A program made the position numbers and the translations under genes. The notes under the pieces were generated by a model. It did not search any database, was not told where the DNA came from, and saw only the letters and a program-made list of their open reading frames with translations. 64,000 bases of DNA, from NCBI GenBank assembly GCA_013138735.1, contig WTCE01000044.1, positions 1 to 64,000 of the forward strand, in the 5' to 3' direction. Origin of the DNA: Crocinitomix sp. GTDB lineage: Bacteria > Bacteroidota > Bacteroidia > Flavobacteriales_D > Crocinitomicaceae. Of this stretch, positions 26,286-33,279 are shown one piece after another; position 1 is the stretch's first letter; every line of letters starts with the position of its first letter.

Positions 26286-26686
26286 TTTTGTTGCAAGCTC
26301 ATTACATCTAAATCATTCTTTATTTTACCTAACCAAGCTTTGGCTTTGTCAATATTCGTGAATAATTTAACTGGAATATGTTTCTTTTTCTGTTTTAAGA
26401 TATGCCGCGCAACAATTCGCTGGCCCAAAGAATGAACAATAATCGCTTCTGCTTTTACACAACCGTCACCTGTTTCTTTAGTGCATGCCTCTCTTGCCTC
26501 TTTATCTGGTATGGTTTTATCCCCCAAATTAATGAGATTAAAAACAGCTTTCTTATTTGCAAGGCGAATAGAAGCTAATTTAATTTCTTTATAGTCTCGT
26601 AAGCTAAACTCCTGATCTCCTCCAACATTAATAAAGAGGATACTATTCTCTAACAAACTCACTGTCGATTTTTCACATTCAATCAT
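26282..26686 (-). CDS. Small STAS/SpoIIAA-like protein, 134 aa
   Basis: This protein and the one at 26941-27363 are paralogues. Both have an acidic N-terminal strand pair, a helix with KEAREAC or KEAREFC, and a conserved core AIIVHSLGQRIVARHILKQ (here) versus AIVVHGLGQMIITRHTLKQ. Both end in an IPVKLFTNIDKAKAWL-type strand-helix. The alternating strands and helices and final Ala-x-x-Trp helix resemble SpoIIAA-like/STAS domains found in Bacteroidota. It has no signal peptide, so it is cytosolic. The function is unknown. Confidence 0.55.
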   Translation of the reverse strand: MIECEKSTVSLLENSILFINVGGDQEFSLRDYKEIKLASIRLANKKAVFNLINLGDKTIPDKEAREACTKETGDGCVKAEAIIVHSLGQRIVARHILKQKKKHIPVKLFTNIDKAKAWLGKIKNDLDVMSLQQN

Positions 26687-26940
26687 TCAACTCTCTTTTT
26701 TTTAAACCTCTATTTTAGGTGCGCTAATTATCATTTTTAAGTCATTAAAAAACATAACATTTATTAATAAACAGAAACTAAAAGGATAATTAGTTTAGAG
26801 CCTTTTTGCATGGTAATCGATTAACTTGAACTTTCGTTTAAGCAGAATCGTAGCGTTATTCGTGGTAACAACTATTGTTTTTATCTAACCACTAATATAT
26901 AAATTCAGTAGACTATACACTAATTATGATAAATAAACTT

Positions 26941-27363
26941 TTAAATAACATCATGAATCAATTGATAATCATTGTTTTTTGAGCGAAGATTATTCACCCA
27001 AATTTTTGCGTTTTTTGCATCAGAAAAGATGCGCGTTGGAACCTTCGATTTCCGTTGTTTTAATGTGTGTCGCGTAATTATCATCTGTCCTAATCCGTGC
27101 ACGACTATTGCTCTTCCTAGAATATACTTATCGTTAAACCTATCACGCCCGCAGAATTCACGCGCCTCCTTAGTTGGCATTGAATAGGCACCATAACTGA
27201 CAATTGAATACAATTTCTTGTGCGCATTCACTAAATCAATCGCAGCATTCTGAAATTCATAAATATGTTCAATTCCAATTTCTGTTCCTGATTCGATATC
27301 CACCATTATGATATCATTGTCAATTAATGCTACTTTTCCTATTTGACATTGGGTCATTTTCAT
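26941..27363 (-). CDS. Paralogous STAS/SpoIIAA-like protein, 140 aa
   Basis: It has the same architecture as the protein at 26282-26686 and shares KEARE-C, the HGLGQMIITRHTLKQ core and the RIFSDAKNAKIWV end. The 254-bp gap between the two is AT-rich (about 70% or more) and holds no other gene that I can see, so each copy probably has its own promoter. Duplication with divergence of the N-terminus suggests separate inputs for a shared partner. Confidence 0.55.
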   Translation of the reverse strand: MKMTQCQIGKVALIDNDIIMVDIESGTEIGIEHIYEFQNAAIDLVNAHKKLYSIVSYGAYSMPTKEAREFCGRDRFNDKYILGRAIVVHGLGQMIITRHTLKQRKSKVPTRIFSDAKNAKIWVNNLRSKNNDYQLIHDVI

Positions 27364-27511
27364 AGTCTAACAATTTGATACAAATTTACATCAATCTAGG
27401 CAAAGAGTATGCCAATTTAGATATGCACGCATAATAAATCGTTAAAGCGTCCTTTAAATGTTATTAATGTAACTATTTGTTAATGAATACATAAAAGCAC
27501 GTTAAAAATCA

Positions 27512-28087
27512 TCAACCTTCTACCCTGATTTTAAATTCATGCAAAAGTCCCATGAGGCCATCTTTAGAAAAACGTGCACCTCTTAACCGATTTATGCTTG
27601 GGTTTATCGTGTAATTTTCACTTAATCTAAAATCTGCTTCTATCAAGTTAGTTTGCTCAAAAAGCGCATTAGTTAGGTCTGAATTCGTGAAATCGGCCTT
27701 CTGTAATTGGGCCTTAGTAAAATCACACTCCTTTAAAGAACAACCAACCATTTTTAAGTTGACCAATTTCAATCCTTGAAAGGTAGCATAGTCTAAAATT
27801 GATTCTTTAAAATTAATCTTGAGACGAAAAGTGTTAATGCCTTCGAAATTCATCCCGATCATTTTGCATCCTAAAAAGGTTGCGTCCCTGAAAGCTGTTT
27901 CATTCAATTTGGCGCCTGTAAAGTCACAATTGATAAATTCACATTCTTCGAATGTCAAATCGATAAAATTGATTTGTGCAAAGCTGCAATTTTCAAAAAT
28001 GCAGGATTCGTAAATAGCATTTCTGATATTTTCAGTACCAAAATTTTTCTGCTTATAATTTTCCTCGAAAAAACTAGTTACTGGCAT
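27512..28087 (-). CDS. Pentapeptide-repeat protein (Qnr-like size), 191 aa
   Basis: Residues ~28-160 are made of pentapeptide repeats of the A(D/N)LxX type, with central Phe/Leu every five residues (FENCSFAQINF, CEFINCDFTGAKL, TAFRDATFLGCKM, CDFTKAQLQKADFTNSDL, ALFEQTNLIEADF). These make a right-handed quadrilateral beta-helix. The C-terminal LMGLLHEFKIRVEG resembles the dimerisation tail of Qnr/MfpA-type DNA mimics, which protect DNA gyrase. Length and ending fit that group. A role in quinolone tolerance is only a possibility. Confidence 0.8.
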   Translation of the reverse strand: MPVTSFFEENYKQKNFGTENIRNAIYESCIFENCSFAQINFIDLTFEECEFINCDFTGAKLNETAFRDATFLGCKMIGMNFEGINTFRLKINFKESILDYATFQGLKLVNLKMVGCSLKECDFTKAQLQKADFTNSDLTNALFEQTNLIEADFRLSENYTINPSINRLRGARFSKDGLMGLLHEFKIRVEG

Positions 28088-28170
28088 AATGAGGCTGCTT
28101 GAATATTTGAGTAAATATAGCCATTTTCAAATCGTGTTGGATGCATAAATATCTCATAACATGAGTTCGA

Positions 28171-28566
28171 TTAAAGTTCTCTTGCGATATATTCATAAGC
28201 CTTTCTATCCTCAACTGGAATAACAAATTTAATCATGTCAGGTTCACATGCACCAAATTTTTCAAAGTTTAACCGCCCCTCCCTTAAAGTGCAATGATTG
28301 GGGCCGGATAAAACATCTAATTGATCCACATCTATCCCATCATCCTCCCAAAAGCAGATGGGACAAATTAAATAATTACCTCGCTCTGGTAACGACACAT
28401 AATCGCAACAAGGACATTGTTCTCTCGGCGTTGAATCTTCTGGGGCGTACCATTCGACTTCTTCGTTCATATTTGAATCAGTATGTGATGACTTTTTCTT
28501 ATTTCCGCATGAATACAAAACGTTTATTGATAGCAGGACGATTAGAATAAAATTAAAATGTTTCAT
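28171..28566 (-). CDS. CPCC-type cysteine-rich domain in a lipoprotein, 131 aa
   Basis: The C-terminal half matches the cysteine-rich CPCC family: CPCCDYVSLPERGNYLICPICFWEDDGID, read in parts, followed by GPNHCTLREGRLNFEKFGAC. Two C-x2-C or C-P-x-C pairs would bind one zinc. The unusual feature is an N-terminal lipoprotein signal peptide with C20 (LYSC) and a charged linker. In my experience the domain is usually cytosolic and often turns up near toxin-immunity loci. Here it would face the periplasm or surface. Confidence 0.7.
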   Translation of the reverse strand: MKHFNFILIVLLSINVLYSCGNKKKSSHTDSNMNEEVEWYAPEDSTPREQCPCCDYVSLPERGNYLICPICFWEDDGIDVDQLDVLSGPNHCTLREGRLNFEKFGACEPDMIKFVIPVEDRKAYEYIAREL

Positions 28567-28596
28567 TTGAAATTGAGCTGTGTCAAATTTATAAAA

Positions 28597-29790
28597 TCAA
28601 TTGTACTGTTTATTTAAGCATTCTCCTACAAGATAACCTGTAGAAAAACAACCTTGCAATAAAAAGCCACCTGTTGGCGCATCCCAATCTAACATTTCTC
28701 CAACAATGGAGATATGCGGATGTTTAATGAGTCTGAATTGTACATCAACGTCATCCATATTAATTCCACCGACTGTTGAAATAGCTTCAGCGACGGGTCT
28801 TAAACTACTAATTGTCATTGGGACATTTTTTAAATAATTGGCAAAGGTATGTGGGTTCAAATACTGCTCTTTAGTCAATGCTCGTTTTGCAATTTCCTGA
28901 ACCGCCTTAGTAATCTTAAACGTAAAGGCATAATTTTTTGGTTTTATTGCGCCAGTAATTTTCGCCTGCAACATTTCAAGGCTGCTGTTTGGTTTAAAAT
29001 CAATCGTAATTTCCGCCGTGTTCTGTTCTGTCAATACTTTTCTAATTGTCGGCACCAATGGATAAATTGCATTTCCCTCCAATCCGTATTCGGTGAGCAC
29101 GGCTTCTCCTTTTAGGATTTGGCCATAAGCATGTATCGCAATATTTTTCAGGGGGGTTCCCGCATATTTTTCTTTAAAATCACTCCCCCATTCAACGTTT
29201 ACACCACAATTTGATGCGCGAAAAGGGATTGTTTTTACACCGATCTCATTAAACGGTTCTAGCCAAGCACTATTCGATCCTGTTTTGGGCCATGATCCGC
29301 CACCTAAGCCAAATATATAATGATCGGCTTCAATGGTAGTTTCTGTTTCATTAAACAGCACACGCGGCTTAAAAGCAGTATCAAAACTAATAAAGGCGTG
29401 ATTTAAATGAATTTGAACACCCTTTTTTTCTAAAGTATCCACAATTTTTTTGAGCACATCAGTCGGCTTGACATCCTTCTTAGGGAAAACACGCCCGCTT
29501 GAACCAATAAAGGTTTCAATTCCAATTTCTGACAACCATTGACGTGTATTGCCTGTGCTAAATTGATTTAATGCATTGTGTAGTTTTGAATCGTCAGAAT
29601 AGGCTTTTAGCAATGCAGTTCCTTCAACCTCATTCGTGAGATTAAAACCCCCATTTCCTGCAACTAAGAATTTACGCCCAAGTCGTTTCCCTTTTTCAAA
29701 AATATGGACTTCATGTCTTTCGCTCAGTTGATAGGCCGCCATTAAACAAGCCGGCCCGCCTCCGAATAAGGCCACCTTAGTTGTAGGCAT
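28597..29790 (-). CDS. NAD(P)/FAD-dependent oxidoreductase, HI0933/TIGR03862-type flavoprotein, 397 aa
   Basis: The N-terminal dinucleotide-binding motif is ALFGGGPACLMAAYQLSERHEVHIFEK in short form (GGGPA at residues ~10-14). Then comes RKFLVAGNGGFNLTN, the family's conserved GNGRCN-like segment. The later FGLGGGSWPKTGSNS (~160) and the C-terminal GEMLDWDAPTGGFLLQGCFSTG are characteristic of this flavoprotein group, whose substrate is not known. The start overlaps the stop of the 121-aa gene upstream (TAATG), so the two are co-translated. Confidence 0.85.
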   Translation of the reverse strand: MPTTKVALFGGGPACLMAAYQLSERHEVHIFEKGKRLGRKFLVAGNGGFNLTNEVEGTALLKAYSDDSKLHNALNQFSTGNTRQWLSEIGIETFIGSSGRVFPKKDVKPTDVLKKIVDTLEKKGVQIHLNHAFISFDTAFKPRVLFNETETTIEADHYIFGLGGGSWPKTGSNSAWLEPFNEIGVKTIPFRASNCGVNVEWGSDFKEKYAGTPLKNIAIHAYGQILKGEAVLTEYGLEGNAIYPLVPTIRKVLTEQNTAEITIDFKPNSSLEMLQAKITGAIKPKNYAFTFKITKAVQEIAKRALTKEQYLNPHTFANYLKNVPMTISSLRPVAEAISTVGGINMDDVDVQFRLIKHPHISIVGEMLDWDAPTGGFLLQGCFSTGYLVGECLNKQYN

Positions 29791-30155
29791 TATTGCACTT
29801 CTAGTTTAGCACGTTCGAACGAAATTTCACCCGAAACATATTCATCATCCCAGGTTAAAAATCTAAAAATAATTCCACCTTCAACCGTTTCAAATTCACT
29901 CCAATGCTCATCAAAAGCCAAATGACGTTGCCAAGTATGTGCCACCATAATTTTAAAAATAGGATCTTGCATGGTGCTTAAACATGCAGCCGCAATCATT
30001 TGATCAGCATTACCTGTTTGTTCCACCTTAAGCACCTCAAATTGATCTAGCTCGGTAAAATAATAGTAGATATCTTCTTGCATGTCACGCAAATCAGTTC
30101 CAAATGAAGGTTTAATGTCTGAAGGGAGTTCGGCTATTTTATCTTTGAGAGTCAT
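29790..30155 (-). CDS. Conserved-looking small cytosolic protein, 121 aa
   Basis: It has no signal peptide and no membrane segment. Features seen are QEDIYYYFTELDQFEVLKVEQTGN, AACLSTMQDPIFKIMVAHTWQRHLAF and a beta-rich C-terminus. I do not recognise the family. Its stop overlaps the start of the flavoprotein gene by one base, which suggests a shared pathway or complex. Confidence 0.55.
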   Translation of the reverse strand: MTLKDKIAELPSDIKPSFGTDLRDMQEDIYYYFTELDQFEVLKVEQTGNADQMIAAACLSTMQDPIFKIMVAHTWQRHLAFDEHWSEFETVEGGIIFRFLTWDDEYVSGEISFERAKLEVQ

Positions 30156-30320
30156 TTTTAGTGTTATGTGTACAGTATTATGAATGGAGCACTATTTCAA
30201 TTTAAAATTAGTATTGTGTATGGATGGCGAAGATAGTCAAATTGAAAAGTACATCACACGTTACACTTAAAACATAAAACTGCTTTAAACTTAACACTGT
30301 ATTTTTGCAAAGCAAAAATA

Positions 30321-30980
30321 CTAAGCTTTTTTGAAGCTAAATATTTTGGTACCAACATACTCGACTGGAACACCTGCTTTAACATTATAACGCATAGTTT
30401 TAGCTGCTTTAATTGCTTCGCGAATTAAATATTTACTCCCACTATTCGATTGATTAGGATCAAGCATTGTTTTGACAACAAAACCATTGGCATCTACCCA
30501 TAACTTTAAGGCAATTTCACCCTCAACTTGCATATTACTGTCAAAATTTGGCTTTTTAAGGATAGCACGATTTGCATTGCCATGTTCATTTGGCCCTAAA
30601 TCAATAATGTCGTCACCTTCCGTGTCTCCAAACGCTGGCCCGTCTACTTTTCCGTCAGATGGATTAAAATTAAACGCATTATCTACCTGAATTGAACTGC
30701 TTGGTTCAGCTCTTACACTTGGCTCGTTTTGAACCGCAATAGTTGAAACCATTTCTTTATTTGCATTATTCGGTGCATCACTCGTTGCTCCAGAAGAAGA
30801 CGATTCAATGAAACTAACTTCAACCAATGTTTCGATTGGTTCTTCAGCAACAACTTTCTTGACAGGAGAATCTAAACTCACTAGCAAAAAGAAAAGGATC
30901 GATAACATAATAAAGATTGCCACTGCATAAAACGCATGTTGGTGTTCTTTCTCTTTCAAATAAAGCAATGGATTTTTCAT
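30321..30980 (-). CDS. TonB-like energy-transducer-family protein, 219 aa
   Basis: A single N-terminal membrane helix (residues ~17-35) is followed by a disordered Ser/Asn/Glu linker. The C-terminal domain has the TonB fold pattern: VEGEIALKLWVDANGFVVKTML, then a helix with LIREAIKAAKTMRYNVKAG, then a closing strand. Classical TonB is proline-rich in the linker and contains a YP motif; both are weak here. It may serve a specific receptor or a non-transport envelope role. No exbB or exbD is near. It sits at the left edge of the repeat array. Confidence 0.7.
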   Translation of the reverse strand: MKNPLLYLKEKEHQHAFYAVAIFIMLSILFFLLVSLDSPVKKVVAEEPIETLVEVSFIESSSSGATSDAPNNANKEMVSTIAVQNEPSVRAEPSSSIQVDNAFNFNPSDGKVDGPAFGDTEGDDIIDLGPNEHGNANRAILKKPNFDSNMQVEGEIALKLWVDANGFVVKTMLDPNQSNSGSKYLIREAIKAAKTMRYNVKAGVPVEYVGTKIFSFKKA

Positions 30981-31079
30981 AATGATTTGTGTCTATATAA
31001 TCATTACGGTAGGTGGGGTTACAAAGTTACTTGTAGCTTGGTATTAAACACTTGTATCCATTCGGATCAAGAACTAGCT

Positions 31080-31277
31080 CCGCAGGGTTTGCAACCCTGC
31101 GTAACATTTCAAATAAAAAATTTGTAACTCCCTAAAAGCCCAAGTTACAATTTTCACTAAATTAGATCGAAGATGGCAGAAGACGAACAAAGGACTCTTA
31201 TTAATTCATAATGTTTTTAGAATTACATTTCCATATAATTTATGTTATTCCGCAGGGTTACAAACCCAGCGGAGCGG
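31080..31277 (+). repeat. Array repeat copy A (two hairpins)
   Basis: It starts with a perfect hairpin CGCAGGGTT-TGC-AACCCTGCG (31081-31101). Next comes a unit beginning CAAGTTACAATTTTCAC (31141), and it ends in a second hairpin at 31250-31272 and GGAGCGG. The part from 31141 on is closely similar to copies B and C. The upstream part matches only copy C. A promoter-like TAAATTAG lies at 31158-31165. Confidence 0.75.
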
Positions 31278-31332
31278 TTATAGATGCATACCTCCAGAGA
31301 ATAATCCTAAAACAATGGCTTAAATTTCTATT

Positions 31333-31693
31333 ATGAAAAAAAAAAAAAAAGGACTTATGCTTTCATGATTCAGGCTTAGAAAGGATTAATATTGATTTTG
31401 ATAAAAAAAGCATTGATTTTGAGATTGAAATGTATAATGAAGAAAAAGACGATTTTGATTATTTGAAATTGAACTGTATAAACCCTTATGATTTTGAAAT
31501 CATAAATAAGCTTAAAATAATAGATTATTCGGCTGTAATCAAAGATTTAACAATAGATCAAATAACTTTAGGTGGGGTGGAATTAGTATTGAATGTAAGC
31601 ACCGATAAGAATGGCTATATTGAAATAAGGTTGAAATCAGAGGAGGTTCTTTTGGAAGAAATAAGGACTTCACAAAATCCCACAGATAATTAA
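31333..31693 (+). pseudogene. Small orphan gene with frameshift in a 15-A tract
   Basis: ATG at 31333 is followed by 15 A (31336-31350). Read literally, the frame stops at a TGA after five lysines, Gly, Leu, Met, Leu, Ser. If the tract had 14 A, the same ATG would open a 119-residue acidic protein (DLCFHDSGLERINIDFD... ...TSQNPTDN) ending at 31693. The open part without a frameshift starts at ATG 31430 and gives 87 residues. The ATG at 31333 lies 61 nt after the hairpin, matching genes 2 and 3 of the array (54 and 59 nt), so it is the likely start. No family is recognised; the small, acidic, single-domain look would fit an immunity protein. Confidence 0.55.
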
Positions 31694-31705
31694 AAAAAAA
31701 AAAAC

Positions 31706-31848
31706 CAAGTTACAATTTTCACTAAATTTGATCAAAGGTCCCGTAACCCGAACAAAAAACTAACGGCTCTTATTAATTCATAATGTTTTTAGAATTACAT
31801 TTCAATATAATTTATGTTATTCCGCAGGGTTGCAAACCCAGCGGAGCG
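31706..31848 (+). repeat. Array repeat copy B
   Basis: It begins CAAGTTACAATTTTCACTAA, holds a promoter-like TAAATTTG box (31723-31730), and ends in the hairpin at 31822-31844. That hairpin is CCGC-A-GGGTT with AACCC-A-GCGG, with one A-A mismatch. It is nearly identical to copies A and C over about 140 bp. Unlike them, it lacks the upstream hairpin part and directly follows the T/A-rich tail of gene 1. Confidence 0.8.
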
Positions 31849-31897
31849 TGGGGTATCAAGAAGCAATTTCATCAGGAAATTAAACACAACAAGGCTT

Positions 31898-32569
31898 ATG
31901 ATTAAGAAACATTATATTTGCGAATTTAGCGATAATCCAAAGATTACCGGAGACATTTATTTATTTCAAGCTTCTGTAAATAATGATCAAACTTCTAAGC
32001 TTTTTATGTCATTAGAAAAGAATGTTGAATCCTCTATCATTGAGCCATTAACATGCTTTGAACTTAATGAAAACGCCATAATTACTGACTTTTTGTCCAT
32101 GAGTAGAATGAAGCCTGGGATGTTGATTTCAAATAAACTAAAAGAATTAATCACACAATTTACTTTACCTAAATGTGAGTTCATAGAATCTCTAATTTAT
32201 TTCGACAAGAGTCCCGAAAAAGCATTTTGGATGAACCTGTATGAAGAAATGTATAATTTCATTGACTACAATAAAACGGAATTTATAAAAAGTAAAAATT
32301 CAATTTTTGACAAAAACACAATTGAAAAGCTAGGTTTTTTATCAAAGAATGAGTTGATTAATCTTGTTAAAGAAAAGGATCTATTTGATCGCATATCACC
32401 ACTAAACGGTTACGTTTTTCAAGATGATTTCGTTACACAGACTGACATTTTTAGAATTGGGTTAATGGATCAAAATATTTATGTGTCCGAACGTCTAAAA
32501 GATAGAATTTTGCAAGAGAACCTTTCTGGGTTCCGTTTTATTGAAAAGTCACTCGTCAAGCCCCACTGA
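31898..32569 (+). CDS. Orphan immunity-like protein (DUF1629/Imm11-type ending), 223 aa
   Basis: The ATG at 31898 is chosen because the longer frame would translate through the repeat hairpin; it lies 54 nt after that hairpin. The protein has no signal peptide. The C-terminal TQTDIFRIGLMDQNIYVSERLKDRILQENLSGFRFIE (read in two parts) has the pattern Asp-[IV]-Phe-Arg ... [IV]-x-VSE-x-[LF]-K-x-x-[IL] ... G-[FL]-x-[FI]. I associate that pattern with DUF1629/Imm11-type immunity proteins of contact-dependent toxin systems. No toxin gene is near. The family assignment is from pattern memory and is moderate at best. Confidence 0.55.
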   Translation: MIKKHYICEFSDNPKITGDIYLFQASVNNDQTSKLFMSLEKNVESSIIEPLTCFELNENAIITDFLSMSRMKPGMLISNKLKELITQFTLPKCEFIESLIYFDKSPEKAFWMNLYEEMYNFIDYNKTEFIKSKNSIFDKNTIEKLGFLSKNELINLVKEKDLFDRISPLNGYVFQDDFVTQTDIFRIGLMDQNIYVSERLKDRILQENLSGFRFIEKSLVKPH

Positions 32570-32633
32570 TGAATAAAAAATCAAACGGAAATCCCACAAG
32601 GGCTTGGCATTTTGTTTTTTATTCACCCACTAG

Positions 32634-32841
32634 CTGCGTAAGGTTTGTAGCCCTATGTAACATCCCTAATAAAAGGAGTTTGTCATTCCTTAAAAGCCAA
32701 CTTACAATTTTTACTAAATTTGATCAAAGGTCCTGGAGCCCGAACAAAAAACTAATGACTCTCATTAAATGACAATGTTTTTAGAATTGCATTTCAATAT
32801 AATTTATGTTATTCCGCAGGGTTGCAAACCCAGCGGAGCGG
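32634..32841 (+). repeat. Array repeat copy C (full length, degenerate first hairpin)
   Basis: It starts with CTGCGTAAGGTTTGTAGCCC, a decayed version of the first hairpin of copy A. It continues with CTTAAAAGCCAACTTACAAT and a TAAATTTG box (32715-32722). It ends in the same hairpin as copy B (32814-32836) and GGAGCGG. With copy A it defines a full unit of about 200 bp. Confidence 0.75.
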
Positions 32842-32894
32842 AGAAGTTTAAGTTATAATTGACCCTACATATGTACCGTAATTAAAAATATTAG

Positions 32895-33107
32895 ATGAAA
32901 AATAAGTTTACAGAGAGATTAATAGAAATAGGGTGGGAAGAAATTAGATCAATGAATTTTTTGTTTAAAAAAAATAACGAATTCACACTATTTTTTTCAA
33001 GCTCTAGTTACATAGAACTATATCAAAATAACCAATTCAAGGATGAAAAATATTGTAAAGAAGTTGATGATTTAGATTCGTTCTTAAAAAAAAATGGATT
33101 ATTCTAA
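32895..33107 (+). CDS. Small orphan protein of the array, 70 aa
   Basis: The ATG lies 59 nt after the hairpin of copy C. The protein (MKNKFTERLIEIGWEEIRSM, then FLFKKNNEFTLFFSSSSYIELY and a final helix) has a helix-strand-strand-helix look and no signal peptide. No family is recognised. Its position and the CCCCACAGATAATTAAAA tail 24 bp after its stop, shared with gene 1, support it as a real cassette gene. After it, 33108-33279 holds only that tail and an imperfect CGCAG...CTGCG dyad at 33194-33214. Confidence 0.5.
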   Translation: MKNKFTERLIEIGWEEIRSMNFLFKKNNEFTLFFSSSSYIELYQNNQFKDEKYCKEVDDLDSFLKKNGLF

Positions 33108-33279
33108 ACTGTTCAAAAAGTCTTCATAAGACCCCACAGATAATTAAAATACTAAACACCAATTTCTACAATTTCATTTGAAAATCACAGCTTCGCAGTA
33201 GCTGTACTGCTGCGTTTGCTATTAGAAATAAAGGTTTTGAAAACAATAAGATTGTGATAAGACCTACTCAAAACCCCAC

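Noticed and set aside
31814-31897. Upstream start that would add 28 residues to the immunity-like protein
   Set aside because: The added residues are a translation of the repeat hairpin (MLFRRVANPAERG), and the same sequence occurs before the other cassettes as non-coding DNA.
32569-32772. Short open frame after the immunity-like gene
   Set aside because: It is read through repeat copy C and has no protein-like character.
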